DNA of 64,000 nt from Desulfacinum infernum DSM 9756. Its GTDB lineage: Bacteria > Desulfobacterota > Syntrophobacteria > Syntrophobacterales > DSM-9756. Position numbers and translations under genes: made by a program. The DNA is taken from positions 124,001-188,000 of the forward strand of contig NZ_FQVB01000003.1 in the NCBI RefSeq assembly GCF_900129305.1. Reading direction: 5' to 3'. This document shows, piece after piece, positions 18,501 to 26,392 of this stretch; the first letter of the stretch is position 1, and each line of letters opens with the position of its first letter. Under the pieces are notes generated by a model. It saw only the letters and a program-made list of their open reading frames with translations. It made no database searches and was not told the DNA's origin.

Positions 18501-21500
18501 GCAAACCGAAGCTGTCCGAAAAAGAGGTCGGGATCCCGTTTCATCTCCTCGAAGTTGGTGTTCACCAGAACGGCGCAGGGAAAGGCGAACATGGCGTCCT
18601 TGCGGTCCAGAGGACGGCTGTCCACGAAGGTGGCCGAAAGAACGGGAGTGCCCCGCTTGGATGATCCGAATTGCCAGGCCATGCCCGCCCAGGCGCCCTT
18701 GGCCGTGAGAAACTGGGCAAACACGCGGTTGATGGCGATCCCGCGGTCACCGGCCAGGCTCGCCACCGCAATGGAAAACGGACCGAAGGAGGCCACCTTC
18801 CGGCGCAGGGCCTCACGTTCCGGAGACGATGCCGTGCGGTGGGCGGCCCGAACGATCCCGCCCGATTCCAGAAAATCCTTCTTCAGCTGTTGAGACAGCC
18901 GATGCTGCTGGAATTCGTGGAAGACGGCCACCGCCCGCTCTTCCAACAGGCGGTCCAGAGTGCGCCGCAGGAAAGCCTTTCTTTCTTCGGCCACGTCCCG
19001 GCGGGATCCCTCCTTGGCGGCACCGAAAAGCTCACGACCCAGCCGATCCTTTTCCAGCTCCCGCCGGGCCGCATCCCGCAGCCTTTCGAAAGCCGTCCGG
19101 AGGGCCGCCAGTGCCTCCCGGGCTTCCGCAGCCGCACTGTCCACCGGAATTTCAGTGCCCTCCAGATCGCCCTTCAGTTCCTGCCCGTAGCTTTCCAGCT
19201 GCTCCAGCGCCTGGACAACCGCCCGCCAGCGCCGCTCCGATTCGTCCCAGGCCGCGTCGCGCTTCTCCACGTACCGGCGAAGGTCGTCCCAACCCAACAC
19301 GCGCAGTACCAGGTCCCGGTGCAATGTTTCGGCGAATTCCGGTTTCCATTCCCCGCGCTCGTTGAAGAGAAAGGCGTAGGGAAATCCGGCGGGATGGCCC
19401 CGGGCGTTCTCCCATTCCCGGCGAAGTTCCTGGAGGAATGCGTCCACCCAGCCTTCGGCCTGCCTTACCAGATGGGTTTCCAGATCGATCTCCCAGTTGA
19501 GCTGGTCCCGGTAGGTTTCCAGTTGCAGGATGAGGAAATGGGCCGTGATGTTTCGAGGCTCGGGTTCCCCGGTCAGCGGGTTTTTCCTGAGGAGAGCCTT
19601 GTAGCGGGGATCCCGGGAAATCCAATCCAGGATCGGTCGGGGCGTGCGCCGCCACCGCTCGTAGGGCTTGTCCTCGTCTTCGGGATGGAGCGGCGCCACC
19701 CTCTTGCGGTACCGGCCGTAGAAGACCACCTCCGGCATCATGCCCGCCTGGGCCATGACCCGGGCCAGGTCGTCCGGATCTTCCCCGAAGAACTTTCCCG
19801 TCTCCGGGCAGGGCGTCACGTCCCAACGGATGGCCGACATGCCCAGACGGTCCGCCGTATGCCAGAACTCCTGGTTGGCCGTCCTACCGGCGCTGTGTCC
19901 CATGCCCACCAGCACGCCGGGGAATTCGGCGGCCAGGTTGATGAGATTCCACTGGATGCGCTGGTTTCCCAGAAGAAACTTCCCGATGGGGGTGGTGAGC
20001 GTCCCCATGCCCAGCATGGACGTGGCCGAACTTTCGCCGCCCGTGTTGGAATAGACCTGGGTGTCCGTGACGGTGATGAAGTGAAGGGTGTTGGCATGGC
20101 GGCTCCGGATGAGGCGCGCCTGTTGGCGCAGGGCGTTGAGCCATGCGGGAAGTCCGATGACCGCCCCGCCGTCCCCGCCCTGGCTCACCACATAGCGCCG
20201 GCCTTTGCGCAAAAGCCCCATGCGCACCGCCCGGTCCCACACAGACGCCATGGCTTCCCCGAAGGCGAACCCGCCGCCGAAGACGGTTCGGCCCCCCGGG
20301 ACCTTTTGGGCCACTTCGTTCATCTTGTTGAGGGTCTCGCTCATGCAGCCGGTTTCGCAAGTGAAGGCCACCTGAGGCACCTCGCCCCGCGCCAGGCTCA
20401 TGGCCATGGCCATGGTGACGGGGATGGCCAACACCTGCACCTCGGCGCAGGACGGACATGCCGAATGCCCGCCGGCGAAGGCCAGCGGCCGGTATCGGGC
20501 ATGGATCAGGGTGGAATGGCGCCGCACGTCGGAAAGGAGGCGCCGGGCCCAGCGGGTTTCCACTTCCAGAAGCTCCGGGTGTTTGGGAAAGATCTCCCGG
20601 AGGGCCTCGGAAAGAGCGTTCAGCAACGGGCTGTGGGTCACGGGAAGCCGCTGCGGCAGATGGGGAGCCATGATGAGGGCATCCCGCCCTGTTTCGCGAA
20701 CAACGGCCCCGGTGAGTTCGGCGGGCACATCGTCGTAGGAAGGCGCCAGGATCACGTCCACCTCACCGGCTTCCCAAAGCCGTTCCATGGGACGATCGTC
20801 CCAGAGCCCCGACCGGATCAGGCGATGCACCACGTCGTTGGAAGGAAGATGCAGGCGCTTTTCCGGATGCAGACCGCCGCCTCCCTCCTCTTCGCCGCCC
20901 TCCGTGACCAGGGGCGATGCCGCCGCCCGAACCTCCATCCCCAGGGTCATGGCCGTTTGCAGAAGATCCCGCTCCACACGGCCGGACTCGCCGGCGCAAA
21001 GAATTCCCGCAACCGCCCGGGACCGGAGGATCAGCCGGGGTCCTTCGCCGTCGTCCAGTTCGGTCACCACCATTCCCCGGGAGACGACGGGATCCGGTGC
21101 GGCCTCTCCAGGTACGATTTGGAGGTGTGTCTGGCAAAGGACCGGAAAGAGATCCGAATCGGATTCCCGGGAAAAGACGGTGGTGCATCGGATGGGCACG
21201 TCGCCCGGTGCTTCGGCCTCCAGCCCATGGAGCCAGTTCCTGAACCGTTCGGCTTCCAACCCGTAGAGGTGGATTCCCGAACCGCGTTCCAGGAGGAGCC
21301 GACGGAAGGAAGCCGATCCTTCCTCCGTTTCCTTGGGCACGGAAACCAGGTAGGGACAGCGCATGCGGCAGAGCCCGCAATCGGTGCAGTAGTCTTCGGA
21401 CGGTCCCAGCAGACGGGGCCCTTCGGCTCCCACATGGACCTTCATTTCGCTGCACAGGGTGGCGCATTGCAGGCAGTGGGTGCACCGCTGGGCATCGAAA

Positions 21501-22069
21501 TGCACCCGGCGGGAAAGGTGGCGGGGCCTCTTTTCCGTGCTGTGCCGTTCCACGATGTTGTGCCCGCCCGGAACCAGGAAGTCCCCGTGAGCGTCGAAGC
21601 GCGCGAAATCCACAGGCCGTGCGGCGAGGATCTGGAATCCCCCCAAGAGGATCGGTCCCAGCCGCTGGAAGTTTTCCAGGGCCGTTTCCAGCAGATGGTG
21701 ATCGCCCTGGGCGTCCTCCAGCAGAACGGCCAGGGGGAGCCATCGTCTTCCCCCCTCTCCCGCCTGGACCAGCAGAACCCGGTACCGCCCTTCGTCTCCG
21801 TGTCGTTCCACCACTTGTCGGACGGCCGCATCGGAGGTGCCGGCGCGTACCGCCTCGCCGTAGCGGGCCCCCAAAAGCCCGGCCCAAAGGCCCGCCGAGA
21901 GAGGTTCCACATGAACCACGCGGAAACGCCCGGAAGGGGTGGAGAGGAAGAATCCCCGCGGAGACTCTTTTCGAAGCAGCCTCCAAGGAGTGCGTTCCTC
22001 TCCGTGGGCGAGTTCTTCCGAGCACGCCTCAAGCAGTCTCCCGATCCATGTTCTCATCGGTCCCGTCAT
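15548..22069 (-). CDS. Giant fused 2-oxoacid (pyruvate):ferredoxin oxidoreductase-like protein
   Basis: The 2173-residue chain holds all POR-type domains in an unusual order. A unique N-terminal region (1-190) is followed by a 2x[4Fe-4S] ferredoxin domain (C196/199/202/206 and C228/231/234/238). Next come a linker and the TPP (beta) domain at about 525-835, with CPSC at 538-541, GDG near 632-634 and DTQVYSNTGG near 670. A charged helical segment (~940-1080) precedes the gamma-type domain (~1092-1305). The alpha domains follow at ~1385-1790, with PITPAGNPFY near 1416. A long helical tail (to 2173) is unrecognised. Common single-chain PORs are about 1200 residues and run alpha-gamma-ferredoxin-beta. 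The ATG at 22069 is chosen for its GGAG site; the frame extends to 22174 without conserved residues. Substrate is unproven. Confidence 0.85.
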   Translation of the reverse strand: MTGPMRTWIGRLLEACSEELAHGEERTPWRLLRKESPRGFFLSTPSGRFRVVHVEPLSAGLWAGLLGARYGEAVRAGTSDAAVRQVVERHGDEGRYRVLLVQAGEGGRRWLPLAVLLEDAQGDHHLLETALENFQRLGPILLGGFQILAARPVDFARFDAHGDFLVPGGHNIVERHSTEKRPRHLSRRVHFDAQRCTHCLQCATLCSEMKVHVGAEGPRLLGPSEDYCTDCGLCRMRCPYLVSVPKETEEGSASFRRLLLERGSGIHLYGLEAERFRNWLHGLEAEAPGDVPIRCTTVFSRESDSDLFPVLCQTHLQIVPGEAAPDPVVSRGMVVTELDDGEGPRLILRSRAVAGILCAGESGRVERDLLQTAMTLGMEVRAAASPLVTEGGEEEGGGGLHPEKRLHLPSNDVVHRLIRSGLWDDRPMERLWEAGEVDVILAPSYDDVPAELTGAVVRETGRDALIMAPHLPQRLPVTHSPLLNALSEALREIFPKHPELLEVETRWARRLLSDVRRHSTLIHARYRPLAFAGGHSACPSCAEVQVLAIPVTMAMAMSLARGEVPQVAFTCETGCMSETLNKMNEVAQKVPGGRTVFGGGFAFGEAMASVWDRAVRMGLLRKGRRYVVSQGGDGGAVIGLPAWLNALRQQARLIRSRHANTLHFITVTDTQVYSNTGGESSATSMLGMGTLTTPIGKFLLGNQRIQWNLINLAAEFPGVLVGMGHSAGRTANQEFWHTADRLGMSAIRWDVTPCPETGKFFGEDPDDLARVMAQAGMMPEVVFYGRYRKRVAPLHPEDEDKPYERWRRTPRPILDWISRDPRYKALLRKNPLTGEPEPRNITAHFLILQLETYRDQLNWEIDLETHLVRQAEGWVDAFLQELRREWENARGHPAGFPYAFLFNERGEWKPEFAETLHRDLVLRVLGWDDLRRYVEKRDAAWDESERRWRAVVQALEQLESYGQELKGDLEGTEIPVDSAAAEAREALAALRTAFERLRDAARRELEKDRLGRELFGAAKEGSRRDVAEERKAFLRRTLDRLLEERAVAVFHEFQQHRLSQQLKKDFLESGGIVRAAHRTASSPEREALRRKVASFGPFSIAVASLAGDRGIAINRVFAQFLTAKGAWAGMAWQFGSSKRGTPVLSATFVDSRPLDRKDAMFAFPCAVLVNTNFEEMKRDPDLFFGQLRFAGTLIFNHTAPPEELWRELMGFYPEEVRQVVTTVREEAARNGGWPRERLERAVREALEALSGDVAGRDSSGRSFLDTCLAMVSCRVLCVDMDGIMERVSGRSGLVSNLVAVGPIFKVLEDAGLPVDWERDRKGLIQGFPDAVLKNPRLLAHYEAAMERARLEYREFPSPVPHVPSPETLAETGSEGKAVGCEADPGDSLMIMGGTLAGIVLSQIALPEHPLFYVGFPITPAGNPFYAMAEAFANGHPYIVVDENNPSEKVAAEKLLGVARTGCFLPVTFTASQGWRLFTEIIPQFVGARLEGIFVLTKRALAAPNLNIEESHTDFMSFRDDGGIMLAPKSVQEYVPSLYLARLLTHFAKLPVILSIGGITDTHKIGLVRVPSDLQVRRWLRDTLRGFDFLEHRIVDSRGRRVVHGPSCTAATYQETQSELEKAHGVVRYVWPHAVRAVEELTGVRLDPLEVRVAGGPGREASLRGGAADTLFFLQGSLFPNAVEALQQLEEEGWRGLGCVSVRLMNPFPEKEIQALASRASRVVVLDRSNSFGSVPPLASRIFNAVARMENGSSKRPLLRSLVGGLGGREITVEEMRAILLSSHLLLSRAEPWEAELLDQWTESDSLLRDMVEELTSLELRNIRRHTRMPERLRRELASVPESEPLRRELLEKIRAKDTVGLLAHYGQVEFIAPREVLGETELRRELVLYLERRLALEASRRGFRDWRRALLLALYGTAEDLEAAGRLIPKAGEPPCSPGLLGRLGLAEFAADLPEPDSAAEARRPSLQGDTDSTRTGPSLDVCALPSGAEGEGAQGETVLFDEREAARIETLIRNLVREGEDRPLLFNPEDYDRAIVEALEKDSSSQLFGLLNQAHVNSEGPGGRATRGRGEIVQAHLWTYRDVIDRTVQREVLGRTYAPELLHVFEGEGLERLKVLVEELNKTEGVEDLREAVEAFLRERVLSRLPKTPEFYLEYFRTWVWPALAKADGHLG

Positions 22070-22432
22070 CTTTCCTGCTCCGCACCACAGGCTTCGGCGT
22101 TGCACCCGGGCGCCCCGCCCGTGCACGCAAAGGACGGGACGCCGCTCGAAGAGAAAAGAAAAAAAGGCGATCACCCGGATCCGGCAGGTTCCGGAGAAGG
22201 AGGATCAGGTTCCTTGGCAGTCCGAGAACTCGAGGTGGTTCGTACGGGCTCAGCAGTCGTCGATGAAGGTGATCGTAGGATTTTTTGGGACGGAGGCTCT
22301 CTCCATCGGGGGTAGTCGATGGCGGGACACCTCCCAGCGGTAACATTCAGAAAAATGGATTTTTCGGGCCAAGTCAAGCAAGAAGTTTTTCACAACGTAA
22401 CCCGACAGGGTCTTTCACGCGAACAATTCCCT
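22070..22432. other. Upstream region of the POR-like gene
   Basis: No gene is supported here. The part at about 22340-22390 is AT-richer and, on the minus strand, contains CTTGACTTGG followed by A/T-rich sequence. It may hold the promoter of the giant redox operon, but no good -10 box at proper spacing is evident. Short reading frames on both strands lack family features. Confidence 0.35.
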
Positions 22433-22600
22433 ATGAGGCTGTCCGACAATGACCGATTTCCGTCATTCAGCGGCCCTTCGACATCCCCCCGAGGCTTGTC
22501 CCCGGCTTGAACGGGGAGCGGGGATCCAGAATTTCCAGTAGGTTATGGACGCCCGCTTGCGCGCGAGTGACGGCTAGTGGAGTTCTCGGACGGGCTCCCA
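22433..22600. repeat. Type A intergenic element (A1)
   Basis: The ends are imperfect inverted repeats: ATGAGGCTGTCCGACAA on the left and the inverse of TTCTCGGACGGGCTCCCAT on the right. The interior has GGGGATCCAG, TTATGGAC and GCGCGAGTGACGG, matching the second copy at 32995. It lies directly next to a type B element. It has no coding capacity. Confidence 0.65.
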
Positions 22601-22834
22601 TGAGCCTGTCTGAAAACGCTGGGGAAGACCGTTTTTCTCGTAGCGCAGCCCTTCAGGGCTGCGGAGGAATCCACGGGCGTCGGAGGGACCATCGGATACT
22701 GCCTCTCACTTCACTGGGTTACGATGGCTCTTTTCCGCGGGGCTGAAGCCCCGCGGCTACGAGGAGGACGGGAATCCTCCGGTCTCTTGCGCGCCGTGTG
22801 AATCGGAGATCCATTGTCAGACAAGCTCCTATGG
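22601..22834. repeat. Type B intergenic element (B1)
   Basis: Ends are GAGCCTGTCTGA on the left and the inverse of TGTCAGACAAGCTCC on the right. Inside are GCAGCCCTTCAGGGCTGC (22645-22662) and a 22-bp perfect palindrome (22735-22756, core GGGGCTGAAGCCCC). These are flanked by an inverted TCGTAGC / GCTACGA pair. The copy at 33141 has the same order of motifs, and again directly follows a type A element. Confidence 0.72.
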
Positions 22835-22904
22835 AGCCGCCCGGGTTCCTTGCGAGTCGCCTCCAGTTTGACACCCGCTACGTGCCTGGTTACACTCCCA
22901 TCCC

Positions 22905-23083
22905 ATGATTTGCTCGTTTAAGCATAAGGGCTTAAAAAAATTGTTCGAAACCGGCAAGGTCACAGGCGTGAATCCGTCTCACGTAACGCGTCTCAGCCAA
23001 ATTCCGGCCCTTCTTGAAACCGGCGGGTTACCTTCAGATTTGAAAAAGGCGATGTTTTGGACGTCGACGACGAGGATCACCAT
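22905..23083 (+). pseudogene. higB-type toxin remnant with internal deletion
   Basis: The frame starting at 22905 reads MICSFKHKGLKKLFETGK, the usual N-terminus of HigB/RelE-family mRNA interferases (family usually about 92 residues). After LLETGG near 23021 the frame leaves the family. A second frame starting at 23024 reads [20 protein letters not shown], the usual HigB C-terminus. The middle part of the family (roughly 25-30 codons) is absent, so a deletion with a frame change joined the two ends. The toxin should be inactive. The in-frame stop expected after the final histidines is also missing: CGA is found where many homologues stop. Confidence 0.8.
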
Positions 23084-23097
23084 CGAAGGAGCACCCC

Positions 23098-23385
23098 ATG
23101 CGCATGCACAACCCACCCCACCCCGGTGAAATCATCAGATCCCAATGTCTTGATCCCTTGGGTTTAACCGTAACCAAAGCGGCCGAAGCGCTCGGCGCAA
23201 CTCGAAAAACTCTTTCGACGCTCTTGAATGGCCGGGCGGGTATCAGTCCCGAAATGGTCCTCAGGTTGTCAAAGGTCTTTGGCCGCACACCCGAGGGATG
23301 GCTGCGCTTGCAGGTGCGATGCGACCTGCGGAAAGCTCAACAATCCGTTGATGTCAGCAAACTGAGGCGCATCGAGGCTGCCTAA
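23098..23385 (+). CDS. higA: HigA-family antitoxin (XRE-type HTH)
   Basis: This 95-residue protein has the HigA layout. It opens with [20 protein letters not shown], then a helix-turn-helix with [20 protein letters not shown] at about residues 25-44, and [17 protein letters not shown] after it. HigA binds the toxin and represses its own promoter. Here the toxin gene upstream is broken, so the gene is an orphan antitoxin that may persist as a repressor or as protection against related toxins. AAGGAG lies six bases before the ATG. Confidence 0.88.
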   Translation: MRMHNPPHPGEIIRSQCLDPLGLTVTKAAEALGATRKTLSTLLNGRAGISPEMVLRLSKVFGRTPEGWLRLQVRCDLRKAQQSVDVSKLRRIEAA

Positions 23386-23487
23386 ACCTGGACCGCTTGG
23401 CGCTCCGGAGGAAACAGAGCCAAATGCACAAGGCCACGAGAAAACGACCGGGATAGGCGGTCTTTAATTTCCCGGAAAGGAAACGCA

Positions 23488-23691
23488 ATGGATAGACAGC
23501 AGATCAAGAAACTGAGCAGGATTGAGCGCCTCCGGGCCATGGAGGCCATCTGGGATTCTCTTCTGGAAGAAGAGTTTGAGATGGAATCACCAGAATGGCA
23601 CCGGGACGTCCTGGCGGAACGATCGAAAATGATGGAAACCGGGAAGGCCGAGTTCCTTTCTCTTGAAAAATTGAGGGCGAGCCGTAAGTGA
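23488..23691 (+). CDS. Addiction-module antitoxin (PF09720-like)
   Basis: A 67-residue, acidic, helical protein. The segment LSRIERLRAMEAIWDSL and the end SPEWHRDVLAERSKMM match the unstable antitoxin family paired with ParE/RelE toxins (TIGR02574-like). AAAGGA stands upstream of the ATG. Its stop TGA overlaps the GTG start of the toxin gene (GTGA), the usual coupling of such pairs. The partner toxin is interrupted, so this antitoxin is functionally orphaned. Confidence 0.8.
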   Translation: MDRQQIKKLSRIERLRAMEAIWDSLLEEEFEMESPEWHRDVLAERSKMMETGKAEFLSLEKLRASRK

Positions 23692-24141
23692 AGACCGTCA
23701 GAGATGTGGTCGTTCTGAAAGAAGTCGCCAATGACTTGAACGACGGAAAGGCCTTCTACGATCGAAGAGAGCCGGGCGTCGGCGACTATTTCTGGGACAG
23801 TCTTCTTTCCGACATAGAGTCTTTAGTTCTCTACGCCGGCATTCACCCCAAGGAGTACGGCTTCTTCCGCATGCTTGCCAAACGATTCCCCTACGCCATC
23901 TACTACCTAATCTGAGCGATTTTTTCTTCGGGTGTCTCTTACACCGCGTGATTAGCGGGCGGGGATAAACCCCGCCCCTACCCAATGGGTCCGGGGCTTT
24001 TTGTAGGGGCGGGCTTTACGCCCGCCCTTCAGGAGCTTTCCATTAGAAAGAACCGTCCAATTCAGGTACTACGATGTCGTGGATGACGTCGCCTGCGTGG
24101 TCGCCGTTCTTCCGATGCGCCGCAATCCCTTTATGGATTAG
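23688..24141 (+). pseudogene. ParE/RelE-type toxin interrupted by a palindromic element
   Basis: From the GTG at 23688 the frame gives 73 family-like residues ending FPYAIYY at 23906, then diverges and stops at 23915. After 160 bases of repeat the family C-terminus resumes at 24073 as DVVDDVACVVAVLPMRRNP and stops at 24141. Joining the parts at the duplicated TACTAC restores a 95-residue protein, the normal length for the family, with the expected order of AIYY-DV and VVAVL-RR motifs. The intact gene was therefore split by an insertion and should no longer make toxin. Confidence 0.85.
23907..24066. mobile_element. 160-bp MITE/REP-pair element inserted in the toxin gene
   Basis: The insert is bounded by TACTAC at 23901-23906 and 24067-24072, a likely 6-bp target duplication. 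Its ends are imperfect inverted repeats: CTAATCTGAGCGATTTTTTC on the left against the inverse of the right end, CTGAATTGGACGGTTCTTTC. About 13 of the 20 positions match and most differences are transitions. Inside, two GTAGGGGCG palindromes face each other (23953-23981 and 24002-24028). There is no coding capacity, so any movement would need a transposase in trans. Confidence 0.7.
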
Positions 24142-24298
24142 GAAGAAATTAAGCAGGCGCGCGTAGATGCTTTCCCGCCGGGACTTGGAACGTCCATTGA
24201 CACCTTCCCCCCGCCGCATCTAGAAAGGGTTTGACTCTTCCAAACCGGCCGGCATGGCCCGGCGCTTTCCCGTGGCTCGCAATCCAAAGGAGGTGGCC

Positions 24299-26392
24299 GT
24301 GGATGGATTCCTCAACCCCGCATCGGTGGCTCTCATCGGCGTTTCCCGGCAGACGGGCGTGGGCGCCTACAACAACCTGGAGATGATGCTTCGCTACGGC
24401 TACCAGGGGAAGATCTACGTGATTCACCCCAAGGTGCCGAATATCCTGGGCTTCGATACCTATCCTTCCGTGGCCGATCTGCCCGAAGCCCCCGAACTGG
24501 CGGTCATCTCCGTGGGCCGGGACCGGGTGCTCCCCGTTTTCCAAGAATGCGCCGAAAAGGGAATCCGTCACGTGATCGTGATCAGCCAGGGCTTCGCCGA
24601 CGCCGACGAAACGGGGGCGGACCTCCAAAGGGAGCTGACGGAGACGGCCCGTCGGTTCGGCGTCCGCGTGCTGGGGCCCAACACCATGGGGGTGCTCAAC
24701 GCCTTTTCCCGGTTCAGCACCGCCTTCCTGGATCTTCCCAAGGACCCCTCGCCTCCGCCTCTCAGCCTGGTGGCCCAGTCGGGGGTCCTCCAGGTGGGGA
24801 TCGAGTCCTTCACGGGCCGAATCGGAAAGGCCATCGATATCGGAAACGGCTGCGACGTCCACTTTGCGGACGTGCTTCCCTACCTGGCCGAAGACCCGCA
24901 GACGGAAATCATCGTGCTCCACATGGAAGGGATCCGAAGGGGCCGGGAGTTTCTCCAGACGGCCGCCCGCATGGCCGCACGAAAGCCCGTCATCGTCTTC
25001 AAGACGGGCCGGAGCGAAGCCGGGGCCAGGGCGGCTTTGTCCCACACAGGATCTCTGGTGGGAGAAGACGCCGTCTTCGATGCGGCCTTTCGAAAGGCGG
25101 GACTCCTTCGCGTTCGGAACATGGTGGAGCTCCGCGCCGTGTGCAAGGCGTTCCTGAACTTCCGCGCCATGGAAGGGCCCCGGTTGGGGGTGGCGACAGC
25201 CACCGGAGCCTGCGGCATCATGACGGCGGACGCGTGCGAAGACTACGGACTGAGGCTGGCTCCGTTCCCGGAGGAGGCCCGATCGTCGTTGGAAAACCCC
25301 CGTATCGCCTGGCATCGGCTGGGAAATCCGGTGGATCTGTGGCCCCTGGGCATGGTGGGCGGATCGTTCACGAACGTACTGGAAAGGACCTGCAACGCCC
25401 TCTTCCGAAGCGACGACGTCCACGCCGTTCTCGTGATCGCGCCGGTGATGGCCTCTCCGCTCCACGACGACCTGCGCCTCACCGAAACCACCCGACGCAT
25501 CCAGGAACGTAACACGGGTCGAAAACCCCTGGCCTTCTGGCTTTACGGGGACGGGGCCCACGAAGAAGCCCCCAAGCTGGACGCCATGGACGGCGTGGCC
25601 TGCTTTGCAAGCATCGACGAGGCGGTCATGGGTCTTTCGGCCACCTACCGGTTTGAGCAGATCCGGCGGAAACCACCACGGGCGGAGATCCTGGAACACC
25701 CCGCCCGGGCGGAGACTCCGGTGCCCCTCGCCGCTCCGGAAGACGTGATCACGGGAGCGGACGCCGAAGAGATCCTCCGAAACTACGGCATCGTATCGGC
25801 CCCGAGCCGGATCACCCTGGATCCGGCGGAGGCCGTGCAGTGGGCGGATTCAGTGGGATACCCGGTGGTGCTCAAGATCGTCTCCCCCCAATGGCTCCAC
25901 AAGTCGGACCGCGGCGGCGTGGTGACGGGTATCTCCGACCGCGCGTCCCTGGAGCGGGCGTTTTCCGATCTGTCGGAGCGGTTTCGGCATAAAACCCCCG
26001 ACGGACACCTGACCGGAATCCAGGTGCAAAAGCAACTGGCCGGCAAGGAGCTCCTCCTGGGCGTCAGCCGCGACCCGCACTTCGGACCCGTGGTCCTGGC
26101 GGGCATGGGCGGCGTGTACACGGAGGTCTTCCGGGACGTGGCCCGGGGGATCGCCCCTCTCGAAAAAGAAGAAGCGGAACGGATGCTCAGGTCCCTTCGC
26201 ATCTATCCGCTTCTCCAGGGGGTGCGTGGCGAGGCCCCCGCGGCGATCCCCGCCGTAGTGGACGCCCTATTGGCCCTTTCCCGTCTGGCGATGGATCATC
26301 CCGAAATCACCGAACTGGACTTGAACCCGGTCTTCGTCAACGACCAAGGCTGTTTTTCCGTGGACTGCCGGATCGTTCTCTCTTCCGGTTGA
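24299..26392 (+). CDS. ADP-forming acyl-CoA synthetase (acetate-CoA ligase, ADP-forming), fused alpha-beta
   Basis: The 697-residue protein joins the CoA-binding/ligase half (FLNPASVALIGVSRQTGVGA, then SHTGSLVGEDAVFDAAFRKA with the expected active-site His near residue 249) to a C-terminal ATP-grasp half (GYPVVLKIVSPQWLHKSDRG near 595 in this numbering minus the lead). The family converts an acyl-CoA, ADP and phosphate to the acid, CoA and ATP, giving substrate-level energy. With the 2-oxoacid oxidoreductases in this window it could conserve energy from acetyl- or aryl-acetyl-CoA; substrate is not predictable. The GTG at 24299 has AAGGAGGT upstream; the ATG at 24254 has none. Confidence 0.88.
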   Translation: MDGFLNPASVALIGVSRQTGVGAYNNLEMMLRYGYQGKIYVIHPKVPNILGFDTYPSVADLPEAPELAVISVGRDRVLPVFQECAEKGIRHVIVISQGFADADETGADLQRELTETARRFGVRVLGPNTMGVLNAFSRFSTAFLDLPKDPSPPPLSLVAQSGVLQVGIESFTGRIGKAIDIGNGCDVHFADVLPYLAEDPQTEIIVLHMEGIRRGREFLQTAARMAARKPVIVFKTGRSEAGARAALSHTGSLVGEDAVFDAAFRKAGLLRVRNMVELRAVCKAFLNFRAMEGPRLGVATATGACGIMTADACEDYGLRLAPFPEEARSSLENPRIAWHRLGNPVDLWPLGMVGGSFTNVLERTCNALFRSDDVHAVLVIAPVMASPLHDDLRLTETTRRIQERNTGRKPLAFWLYGDGAHEEAPKLDAMDGVACFASIDEAVMGLSATYRFEQIRRKPPRAEILEHPARAETPVPLAAPEDVITGADAEEILRNYGIVSAPSRITLDPAEAVQWADSVGYPVVLKIVSPQWLHKSDRGGVVTGISDRASLERAFSDLSERFRHKTPDGHLTGIQVQKQLAGKELLLGVSRDPHFGPVVLAGMGGVYTEVFRDVARGIAPLEKEEAERMLRSLRIYPLLQGVRGEAPAAIPAVVDALLALSRLAMDHPEITELDLNPVFVNDQGCFSVDCRIVLSSG

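Noticed and set aside
18671-22315. 1214-codon plus-strand frame opposite the POR-like gene
   Set aside because: Antisense to unmistakable POR domains. Length alone is not evidence at this GC content.
22319-22746. Short plus-strand frames in the gap upstream of the toxin-antitoxin loci
   Set aside because: They lie in repeat elements A1 and B1, have no ribosome site and no resemblance to known proteins.
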